Below, one piece after another: positions 1 through 5,303 of a stretch of DNA of 5,430 bases. Origin of the DNA: JANYIP01 sp031394045. GTDB taxonomy: Bacteria > Actinomycetota > Actinomycetes > Prado026. The stretch's first letter is position 1. Every line of letters begins with the position of its first letter. The stretch covers positions 1 to 5,430 of the forward strand of contig JANMWN010000166.1 of assembly GCA_031394045.1 (NCBI GenBank), written 5' to 3'. The notes beneath the pieces are model-generated. The model saw only the letters and a list, made by a program, of their open reading frames with translations, ran no database searches and was not told the DNA's origin. Position numbers and translations under genes: made by a program.

Positions 1-180
1 GTTCAGCGCCTTGGCGACCAGCGGTACCGCCCGCGCGTCGATGTAGCCGAACGCCTCCTGCAGCGCGTGCAGCACCGGGAGCAGCGGGCCGCGCTGCTGG
101 GCGTGCGCCGCAATGACCTCGAGCGCGGCAACGTCGGACCACCCCGCTACAGACGTACCCGCCACGGACGTACCCGCCAC
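1..180 (-). CDS. fdsG: NAD-dependent formate dehydrogenase gamma subunit (NuoE-like), N-terminal part, cut by window edge
   Basis: The minus-strand frame from a GTG at 180 stays open to the window edge and gives 60 residues. Residues about 33-60 (LLPVLHALQEAFGYIDARAV, then PLVAKALN) match the start of the thioredoxin-like [2Fe-2S] NuoE family, and the wording is closest to the FdsG/gamma subunit of NAD-dependent formate dehydrogenase. In that complex it passes electrons between the molybdenum-containing alpha subunit and the NAD-reducing beta subunit in the cytoplasm. The cysteine ligands of the cluster would lie beyond the edge, with roughly 100 residues missing. The GTG start is chosen because a perfect AGGAGG lies nine bases upstream (190-195) and no ATG exists in this frame downstream of the preceding stop. 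Residues 1-15 are a three-fold VAG repeat. The formamidase gene lies just upstream and would supply formate, which favours formate dehydrogenase over NuoE of complex I or a hydrogenase subunit. The family is seen; the exact complex is inferred. Confidence 0.85.
   Translation of the reverse strand, partial: MAGTSVAGTSVAGWSDVAALEVIAAHAQQRGPLLPVLHALQEAFGYIDARAVPLVAKALN
136..180 (-). repeat. Three tandem 15-base units at the start of fdsG
   Basis: Units at 180-166 and 165-151 are identical except for the last base (GTGGCGGGTACGTCC versus a final T). The unit at 150-136 is a degenerate copy (GTAGCGGGGTGGTCC). They encode VAGTS-VAGTS-VAGWS. The unit length is a multiple of three, so copy-number change would keep the frame. 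The first two units each begin with GTG, so each carries a possible start codon. Confidence 0.8.
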
Positions 181-383
181 TGCCCGCCGCCTCCTCTGGA
201 TCCTGACTCCTCGCTCAGCATAGGTCGGCGGCGGTCTCCTGTCCCGCCCTTGCCGGTGCCGAATCGGGCCCGATACGCCTGCGCCGGCGCCTGCATCAGA
301 CTTGAGCGAGCCCCCTGGATTCCCATGAACACTACAGCCTTCCTACTGTTTGCTCCACCTCCGAGGAAAGGATCCGGGCGAGG
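181..383 (-). other. Leader/intergenic region between fmdA and fdsG
   Basis: About 200 bases separate the formamidase stop from the formate dehydrogenase start, much more than the gaps inside the upstream cluster. I see no convincing rho-independent terminator after the formamidase, so read-through is possible. The region holds a perfect 12-base palindrome, ATCGGGCCCGAT (263-274), and a GC-rich palindrome, GCGCCGGCGC (281-290). A weak promoter candidate has TAGTGT as the -10 (334-329 on the minus strand), with only a poor -35 (TGGAGC) 17 bases before it. No riboswitch class was recognised by eye. A 61-codon GTG-started frame (332-147) crosses the fdsG start but resembles nothing and is not called. 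Confidence 0.4.
190..195 (-). promoter_or_regulatory. Ribosome binding site of the formate dehydrogenase gamma gene
   Basis: A perfect AGGAGG on the minus strand sits nine bases before the GTG at 180. It decides the start: the next in-frame GTG at 165 would be 24 bases away. Confidence 0.75.
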
Positions 384-1637
384 TCAGAACGTGGAGCGGG
401 GTACGCCGGGCCCAGGGTCAATCTGCACTGGACCGGCCGCGCTGGGGCGCACGTCGAAGTCGAAAATCGCCGTGGGCAGGTAGACGGTCGCGCAGGCGTT
501 CGGGATGTCAACGACGCCGGAGAGCCTGCCCTCGATGGGCGCAGCGCCGAGAATCATGTACGCCTGCTCCGGCTTGTACCCGAACTTCGCAAGATAGTCG
601 ATCGCGTGCAGGCAGGCGCGCTGATATGACAGATGGGAGTCCAGATAGCGCTGCTCGCCGCTCAGGGTGACCGATGTGCCGGAGAACGCCAACCATTCGC
701 TGTAGCGTGGCTCGACGTTGCCGGGCATGAATATCGCATTCTCAGATACGCCGTAGGTGGTCATACCGCCTTTGATGAGGTCGACGTGCAGGTCGATAAA
801 GCCACCCATCTCGATCGCCCCGCAGAAGGTGATCTCGCCGTCGCCCTGAGAGAAATGGAGGTCACCCATGGAAAGGTTTGCGCCGGGTACGAAGACGGGG
901 TAGAAGACGCGTGTGCCCTTAGAAAAGTTCTTGATGTCCTGATTGCCGCCGTTCTCACGCGGCGGTGCCGTCCGAGCAGCTTCGCCCGCGACCCGGGTGT
1001 GCTCCTGGCCGCTCAGGGAACCGAGCACGGCGTCCTTGGCCAGTGGTGGAAGCGCGAGGGGTGGAACCCTGTCGGGGTCGGTCGCGATCAGCGCTGCCTC
1101 GCGGGTATTCCAGCGTGTCAGCAGATCGGCTGAGGGAGCCGTGCCCATCAGGCCGGGGTGGATGATTCCGGTAAACGAGACGTGTGGCACATGCCGGGAC
1201 GTCGCAGTCTGGCCGTTGAAGTCCCAGATGACTTTGTACGCGTCAGGAAACTGCTCGGTGAGGAAACCGCCGCCGTTGTTGGTGGGGAAAATGCCTGTGT
1301 ACCCCCACCCCTGGCCCGCTAGGGGACCAGAGTCCTCCTGCTGGATCGGACCGACGTCTAGGATGTCGACGATCAACAGGTCACCGGGCTCCGCGCCTTC
1401 GACTGCGATCGGTCCGCTGAGCACGTGCACGGTAGAAAGCGGCGCGTCCCTGATATCGTCCGCGGAGTCGTCGTTGTGGATGGCACCATCGAACCATTCC
1501 CGGCAGTCGACCCGGAAGCTGTCACCCGGTTTCACCCGGACCGCCGCGGGGATGTCTGGGTGCCAGCGGTTGTGCCCCACCAGCTTCTGGTCGACGAACC
1601 GCTTGGTCGAGTCGAGTGGGAACACCAGGTCAGGCAT
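384..1637 (-). CDS. fmdA: Formamidase, acetamidase/formamidase family (FmdA)
   Basis: This cytoplasmic amidase of 417 residues hydrolyses short amides, in this subgroup formamide to formate and ammonia. The length agrees with FmdA of methylotrophs (about 400). Recognisable family stretches are the N-terminal beta-rich part with REWFDGAIHNDD (46-57) and the acidic PGDLLIVDILD (84-94). Further along are GWGYTGIF (110-117), the HPGLMGTAPS stretch (160-169), PRENGGNQDIKN (226-237), GDLHFSQGDGEITFCGAIEMG (258-278), IDLHVDLIKGG (281-291) and the C-terminal RACLHAIDYLA (340-350). These are hallmarks of the FmdA_AmdA family and closest to formamidase rather than to longer-chain amidases. The ATG at 1637 is supported by AAGGAG (1648-1643) five bases upstream. 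It lies 33 bases after the fmdB stop and is probably co-transcribed with it. Formate made here would feed the formate dehydrogenase downstream. Family assignment is firm; formamide as the physiological substrate is inferred from family and context. Confidence 0.95.
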   Translation of the reverse strand: MPDLVFPLDSTKRFVDQKLVGHNRWHPDIPAAVRVKPGDSFRVDCREWFDGAIHNDDSADDIRDAPLSTVHVLSGPIAVEGAEPGDLLIVDILDVGPIQQEDSGPLAGQGWGYTGIFPTNNGGGFLTEQFPDAYKVIWDFNGQTATSRHVPHVSFTGIIHPGLMGTAPSADLLTRWNTREAALIATDPDRVPPLALPPLAKDAVLGSLSGQEHTRVAGEAARTAPPRENGGNQDIKNFSKGTRVFYPVFVPGANLSMGDLHFSQGDGEITFCGAIEMGGFIDLHVDLIKGGMTTYGVSENAIFMPGNVEPRYSEWLAFSGTSVTLSGEQRYLDSHLSYQRACLHAIDYLAKFGYKPEQAYMILGAAPIEGRLSGVVDIPNACATVYLPTAIFDFDVRPSAAGPVQIDPGPGVPRSTF

Positions 1638-1642
1638 CGGAA

Positions 1643-1648
1643 CTCCTT
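1643..1648 (-). promoter_or_regulatory. Ribosome binding site of fmdA
   Basis: AAGGAG on the minus strand lies five bases before the ATG at 1637 and supports that start. Confidence 0.65.
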
Positions 1649-1670
1649 GCCAGATTGAGAGGGATGACGT

Positions 1671-1958
1671 TCAGGGTCGAGGCAGACGCTGGACGAGCGG
1701 GCCGTACTTGACGTCGCGGCTCCCCTGCCAGTGCGCAGTCTCTGGCAGCCGGGTCACGATCGAGGGCTCGGCGCGGCTGCGCTCAGTGGACTCGATGGCA
1801 CGAGCGTAAGAACCGCCCACTGCTAGCGGTACGGAGGAAAAGACCCGCGGGCTGTCTTGAGCGCACACCGGGCAGGGCCAGCTCACCGGAGCCAGCCCCA
1901 TTGGGGCACTCACGTCGGTCCTCCCATGCTGGTCGCAGCGGTACTCGTATGTGGCCAT
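1671..1958 (-). CDS. fmdB: FmdB-family zinc-ribbon protein
   Basis: This small protein of 95 residues opens with MATYEYRCDQHG, the typical FmdB start (short beta strand, then the first knuckle), followed by WPCPVC for the second. Visible metal ligands are C8, H11, C29 and C32, a CxxH/CxxC ribbon; many relatives have CxxC in the first position. The tail, with STERSRAEPSIV (about 59-70), resembles actinobacterial FmdB-like proteins and is probably flexible. FmdB was named from the methylotroph amide operon and proposed as a regulator of formamidase expression, but its biochemical role is not settled. A regulatory or metal-handling role is equally plausible. The ATG at 1958 shares its A with the permease TGA (1960-1958), so translation is probably coupled. 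fmdA follows after 33 bases. Family is confident, function is not. Confidence 0.9.
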   Translation of the reverse strand: MATYEYRCDQHGRTDVSAPMGLAPVSWPCPVCAQDSPRVFSSVPLAVGGSYARAIESTERSRAEPSIVTRLPETAHWQGSRDVKYGPLVQRLPRP

Positions 1959-3490
1959 CAGCCCTCACTCGGTTCCGGCTCAGTTAGGGCGTGCCCGGGG
2001 TGCACGTCCGGGATTGTGTTGGTGTGCGTTCCACGAAATGGATGTCCGAAGACGATGTAAAGGGCGCCGAGGACTGCCCACGCACCAAGACCGACGAAGA
2101 AGCCGTAGTTGTAGTACCAAGCCTGCGTCGGCGTGCGGGGCCAGGCGATATTGATAATCTCGACGACGAGCCAGACCACCGAGACTGCGCAAAGGACGGT
2201 GTTCATGGTGCGCCCAAAGTTGTAGGGGCTCTCCACTGGGTCCGTCCATCGGCCCTTGAGCCGGTGGTACAGCAATGCACCGACGGGGCAGAGGAAGCCG
2301 ATGTAGTAGGCCCCCGCAGTGAAGTTCACCAGTACGTTCAGAGCATTTGCGTAGAGGAACGCCAACGCGGACAGGACAGCCACGAGGAAGACTGCCGGCG
2401 TGGGCGACTGGTTGAACTTCGTGACGATCTTCCAGTACTTCGCCCCCGGGATTTGCCGGTCTCGCGAAAAGGAATAGATCACACGTGTCGCCGCGCCTTG
2501 GGTCGCGATTCCGCAGGCAGTGAAGGATGTGAGCACGACCAGAAGAAATGGGGTGCGGGCCCATTCCCCGAGCGACTGGGTCACCGATGCAGAGATCGGG
2601 TCGCCAGCGTACTGGCCCTCGGGGATGTTCAACGTCCACCCGACTGCGGCTATCATGTCCACGACGCCGACGGCTAGAACTGAGAGCAACATAGCGCGTG
2701 GCACCTGTCGGCGCGCGTCACGGGTTTCCTCGGCCACACTGCCACAGGCGTCGAAGCCCACGATCACCCAGGCCGATGAGCTGATCGCGGCGATGAGCGC
2801 GGGGATAGCGGGGCCCGGGAGGCTGGGGGTGTGCGTGCTGAACAGATGGCTCACCGGGACCGCACGGAAGAAGAAGAGCAGCGTGAGTGCGATCCCAACC
2901 GAGGCGATGATCTCGGCCCCCACGCCGAAATTCACGATGATCTTCAGGAGCTTCAGGCCGACGGCGTTCACGGCGGTTAGGACCCCTAGAAGTCCCAGCG
3001 CGAGAAAGATGTGATTCGAGGTCGGACCCGGATCTACGTTGAGCAGCGAGCCAAGGAAGATCGCGCCCGCGTAGACAGTGAGGGACGCGGAGAGAATCAA
3101 CGCTGCGATGTAGTACCAGCCTGCCCACCAGCCGAATCGCGGGCCCACGAGCCGCTTGGACCACTGGTAAATTCCGCCGGCGATCGGCCAGCGAGCAGCA
3201 AGTGAGGAATAGGACATGGCCACCAAGGCCTGGAAAAAGACGACGACGGGAACCGACCAGATCCACCACACGCCAGCATTCGCCAGCCCCAACTGAAAGA
3301 CGGTGAACAGGCCGACGACGGGAGAGATGAAAGCGAAGCCGATGGCCCAGTTTGTCCACAACTTGAGGACACGTGGTAGTTCCTGTTCGTAGCCGAACTC
3401 AGCCAGGGCGGCAGATTCGGCCTCGTGTGCCTCCAGCGCGGATCCCTCTGGCCGCGGGCGGGGCTGTCTGTTCTCGGGTTCGATCGTCAC
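1958..3490 (-). CDS. APC-superfamily amino acid/amine permease
   Basis: This integral cytoplasmic-membrane transporter has 510 residues and about twelve hydrophobic segments, at roughly 45-69, 73-95, 122-148, 159-182, 186-209, 228-247, 266-288, 312-334, 364-384, 387-408, 431-450 and 462-482. Family hallmarks are the pre-TM1 stretch LAEFGYEQELPR (29-40), the TM1 break region GFAFISPVVGLF (51-62), GGIYQWSKRLVGP (105-117), the cytoplasmic loop FDACGSVAEET (246-256) followed by a PRA motif, and FSRDRQIPG (341-349). These point to the amino acid/choline transporter branch (ACT, 2.A.3.4), whose members move amino acids, GABA, choline or polyamine-like amines. The start is GTG (3490-3488), with GGAG seven bases upstream (3501-3498). 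It sits between the ureohydrolase and fmdB, so it probably imports the compound that these enzymes break down. The substrate cannot be read from the sequence; guanidine, an amidine or a formimino/guanidino amine are inferences. Confidence 0.95.
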   Translation of the reverse strand: MTIEPENRQPRPRPEGSALEAHEAESAALAEFGYEQELPRVLKLWTNWAIGFAFISPVVGLFTVFQLGLANAGVWWIWSVPVVVFFQALVAMSYSSLAARWPIAGGIYQWSKRLVGPRFGWWAGWYYIAALILSASLTVYAGAIFLGSLLNVDPGPTSNHIFLALGLLGVLTAVNAVGLKLLKIIVNFGVGAEIIASVGIALTLLFFFRAVPVSHLFSTHTPSLPGPAIPALIAAISSSAWVIVGFDACGSVAEETRDARRQVPRAMLLSVLAVGVVDMIAAVGWTLNIPEGQYAGDPISASVTQSLGEWARTPFLLVVLTSFTACGIATQGAATRVIYSFSRDRQIPGAKYWKIVTKFNQSPTPAVFLVAVLSALAFLYANALNVLVNFTAGAYYIGFLCPVGALLYHRLKGRWTDPVESPYNFGRTMNTVLCAVSVVWLVVEIINIAWPRTPTQAWYYNYGFFVGLGAWAVLGALYIVFGHPFRGTHTNTIPDVHPGHALTEPEPSEG

Positions 3491-3497
3491 TGGTGTG

Positions 3498-3501
3498 CTC
3501 C
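3498..3501 (-). promoter_or_regulatory. Ribosome binding site of the permease
   Basis: GGAG on the minus strand lies seven bases before a GTG start at 3490. It supports the non-ATG start; the pre-TM1 segment begins about 29 residues later. Confidence 0.55.
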
Positions 3502-3583
3502 AGCTAAGTAGTATCGCGGGACGGACGGTTTGGCCCCCGATTGAGGTGCATGTTCTGGTATTTCTAAGTTTGTCTGCAGCCTT

Positions 3584-4840
3584 TCAACCGACAGACCCAT
3601 TCGTAGCGAGGTCGGCAGCAGCCCGAGCCGCCTGGGCTTCCTTAGCCCTACGCCCGCCGATCTTGCCTGCCGTGAGCATCGTCGCCAGGACGTCCATGAT
3701 CGCGACTGCGCCCAACTGAGCGGTGTTGTCGTTGACGTCGTAGGGCGGGCAGACCTCGACAAGCTCCATTCCGCAAATGCCCTCCTTGGCGACCGCGCGG
3801 ATGAACCGCAGCATCTCCCTGGGAAGGAAGCCCCCCGGCTCAGGGCATCCGACGCCGGGTGCGGACCCAACGTCCACGCAGTCGATGTCCAGACTTAGGT
3901 ACACCGCTGAGCAGCCCTCCCACGCGAGCTCGAGCGCCACCTCAGCGGCTTTGTCGACGCCCAGACGCTCGATGTCGCCCATCGTCAAGACGGTGGTGTC
4001 GCGATCCTTGGCAACCCGAAGTCCGGGCCCGTTGCCCCACCAGCCTCCGATACCGCATTGGACCAGGTTGGCCGCCTTCACGTTGGGCAGCATCGTGGCG
4101 TGATACCAAGGGGTTGTGTGCATCCGCTCATCCATGTCTTTCTCGGCGATGTCTATATGCCGGTCAAGGTGGATGATGCCGATCCGTCCCTCGATCTGGG
4201 GGGCTAGAGCACGCACATTGGGATACGCGATGGAATGATCGCCGCCAACGATGATCGGAAATGCTCCTGACTGGTGCACGAAAGAGACCGCGCGGTCGAT
4301 CTGATCGAACGTCTTTTCGACGTTTGCGGGAATGACGAAGATGTCCCCCACGTCAACTATATCAAGCTCTTCTTTCAGGTCCACCCCGAAATCAGGTGAA
4401 ATACCATCGTAAATCCCGGATATTCTGCGAACCGCCTGCGGCCCAAACCTCGCGCCAGGCCGGTACGCGGTGGCACTGTCGAACGGTGCCCCGATAATGG
4501 CCACTTCGTGCTGGCCCACTTCGTGGATATCCTCCACGTACGGTGACTTGAGAAACGTGTTGATTCCGGCGAAAGCCGGCCGCATCCCGCGTACAAAGGT
4601 TGTGATGGACCGGTCCCCCACTGACGGGGCAGCTTCGAGCCCATGGGCGATTTGCCGTTCCTCATCTTCCTTGGTCCAGCGGTCAGATATCCCGGCGTAG
4701 CGGTCGAGTCCGCGCATGCCTTCCAACTCATGACGAGCCGAGCGCGTCGAGCCTGGGGGCGAGGGGTAGTCGGACGGGGGGTACTCGGACACGAAGCGCT
4801 CCTCATCATCTGCAATGGGCCTGCGTCGCTGGTCCATCAC
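3584..4840 (-). CDS. Arginase/agmatinase (ureohydrolase) family hydrolase, possibly guanidine-hydrolase-like
   Basis: This binuclear-metal hydrolase has 418 residues from GTG at 4840, or 417 from the adjacent ATG at 4837. All six metal ligands of the family are visible: H202 in GGDHS, D226, H228 and D230 in LDRHID, and D318 and D320 in SLDIDCVD. The family's late acidic residue is likely E362 (VEVCPPYD). The core runs from about 110 to 395; GAPFDSATAYRPGARFGP (117-134) is typical of the agmatinase side. Differences from ordinary agmatinases are an N-terminal extension of about 100 residues with RYAGISDRWT (47-56), Arg227 where the family signature has Ala or Ser, DERMHTTPWYHAT (237-249) in the substrate-loop region, and DV rather than DP at 323-324. 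Such an extension and an altered substrate pocket fit the Ni-dependent guanidine hydrolase group (GdmH), as I recall it. The neighbouring formamidase instead suggests a substrate that releases formamide. The permease lies 93 bases downstream. Family certain, substrate open. Confidence 0.93.
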   Translation of the reverse strand: MMDQRRRPIADDEERFVSEYPPSDYPSPPGSTRSARHELEGMRGLDRYAGISDRWTKEDEERQIAHGLEAAPSVGDRSITTFVRGMRPAFAGINTFLKSPYVEDIHEVGQHEVAIIGAPFDSATAYRPGARFGPQAVRRISGIYDGISPDFGVDLKEELDIVDVGDIFVIPANVEKTFDQIDRAVSFVHQSGAFPIIVGGDHSIAYPNVRALAPQIEGRIGIIHLDRHIDIAEKDMDERMHTTPWYHATMLPNVKAANLVQCGIGGWWGNGPGLRVAKDRDTTVLTMGDIERLGVDKAAEVALELAWEGCSAVYLSLDIDCVDVGSAPGVGCPEPGGFLPREMLRFIRAVAKEGICGMELVEVCPPYDVNDNTAQLGAVAIMDVLATMLTAGKIGGRRAKEAQAARAAADLATNGSVG

Positions 4841-4859
4841 CAGTTTCGCCGAGAGTCAG

Positions 4860-4889
4860 TGTCTACTCTCGTCCCGGAGGGCATGTCAA
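4860..4889 (-). promoter_or_regulatory. Sigma70-type promoter candidate for the cluster
   Basis: On the minus strand a perfect TTGACA (4889-4884) is followed after 18 bases by TAGACA (4865-4860), close to the TAnnnT -10 of actinobacterial housekeeping promoters. Transcription would begin near 4853-4851, leaving only about 11-16 bases before the GTG/ATG pair at 4840/4837. No clear Shine-Dalgarno sequence is visible there, so the first gene may be translated from a very short leader. If this is the real promoter, there is no room for a leader riboswitch. Confidence 0.4.
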
Positions 4890-4946
4890 TGCATTCGGGC
4901 AAGCAGACTCGAGCGAAGATGGGAGATGACAGGGGCGGATGGAACA

Positions 4947-4963
4947 AGTCCGCCGGGCGGACT
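4947..4963. repeat. Perfect 8+1+8 inverted repeat upstream of the promoter candidate
   Basis: AGTCCGCCGGGCGGACT has two perfect 8-base arms around a central G. It lies about 58 bases upstream of the -35 candidate, a position that suits an activator site. It could equally form a GC-rich hairpin ending an upstream transcript, although no T-run follows on either strand. Confidence 0.6.
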
Positions 4964-5072
4964 GGACGAGTTCGCGAATGAAGTGTCTCGGCGTGCAGAC
5001 AACTTGCGACTTCGATCTTTCATGATGGGCGACCAACGAGCTGGGACGTGGCCGGGCAACATGCGCGGGTCA

Positions 5073-5279
5073 TAGGACAACCTGCGATCAGGGTGCCGAA
5101 ATCACGCTCTCCAACGTATCGACGATACTTTGCGCGCTAGGACAACCGGGATCAACCGCGGGTAGGCGCCCAGCGCCCTGACTTCGGGGCTGACCATCCA
5201 GGCAGGCCATCACGACAGGACAAGACATGGACGACGCCGGTCGAGTCCGCGTCCACCGTAGGAGTCTGGCTAGGACAAC
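5073..5279 (+). repeat. Dispersed TAGGACAAC motif, three exact copies plus variants
   Basis: Exact copies lie at 5073-5081, 5138-5146 and 5271-5279, all on the plus strand. A near copy, CAGGACAAG, is at 5216-5224, a partial copy (GACAAC) lies near 5000, and an inverted GTTGTCC is at 5386-5392. Spacing is irregular (about 65, 78 and 55 bases), which rules out a CRISPR array. Clustered sites for a DNA-binding protein, or the internal end repeats of a decayed mobile element, are possible. Confidence 0.5.
5112..5132. repeat. Imperfect 21-base palindrome, operator-like
   Basis: The perfect core GTATCG-A-CGATAC (5116-5128) is flanked by CAA on the left (5112-5114) and TTG on the right (5130-5132), with one mismatched pair (5115/5129). 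Odd-length dyads of this size are common binding sites for dimeric regulators. A TAGGACAAC copy begins six bases further on, at 5138. No regulator gene is visible in the window. Confidence 0.55.
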
Positions 5280-5283
5280 TTCC

Positions 5284-5303
5284 TGACGCAGGACCGTGCG
5301 TCA
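5284..5303. repeat. Inverted repeat TGACGCA-N6-TGCGTCA
   Basis: Perfect 7-base arms (5284-5290 and 5297-5303) enclose a 6-base spacer (GGACCG). This may be a regulator site or a small hairpin. It lies directly after a TAGGACAAC copy (5271-5279). Confidence 0.5.

Noticed and set aside
147..332. 61-codon minus-strand frame upstream of fdsG as a leader peptide or small gene
   Set aside because: It starts with GTG, has low-complexity Gly/Arg-rich content, overlaps the well-supported fdsG start in another frame and resembles no family.
361..383. Rho-independent terminator after fmdA
   Set aside because: Only very short, poorly paired stems without a T-run follow the stop codon.
943..1809. Long plus-strand frame of 288 codons opposite fmdA and fmdB
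   Set aside because: It is a shadow of two clearly recognised genes on the other strand. Its translation is Ser/Arg/Pro-rich with no domain.
1980..2639. Alternative minus-strand frame of 219 codons inside the permease
   Set aside because: It is an Arg/Pro/His-rich out-of-frame translation of a clear membrane protein, common in GC-rich DNA.
3487..3870. Minus-strand frame bridging the end of the ureohydrolase and the permease start
   Set aside because: It is out of frame with both recognised genes, Ser/Arg-rich and has no family resemblance. The 93-base gap itself holds only the permease ribosome binding site.
4886..5080. 64-codon minus-strand frame just upstream of the ureohydrolase
   Set aside because: It starts with TTG without a ribosome binding site, covers the palindrome and promoter candidate, and has no recognisable content.
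4841..5100. Guanidine riboswitch upstream of the ureohydrolase
   Set aside because: I looked on the minus strand for the conserved guanidine-I core and for paired ACGR-loop hairpins of guanidine-II. Only a superficial GGGACGAGAG stretch is present, and it lies inside the promoter spacer. A covariance search would settle it.
5073..5279. CRISPR-like array from the TAGGACAAC copies
   Set aside because: The repeat is only nine bases, spacing is irregular and no cas genes are present.
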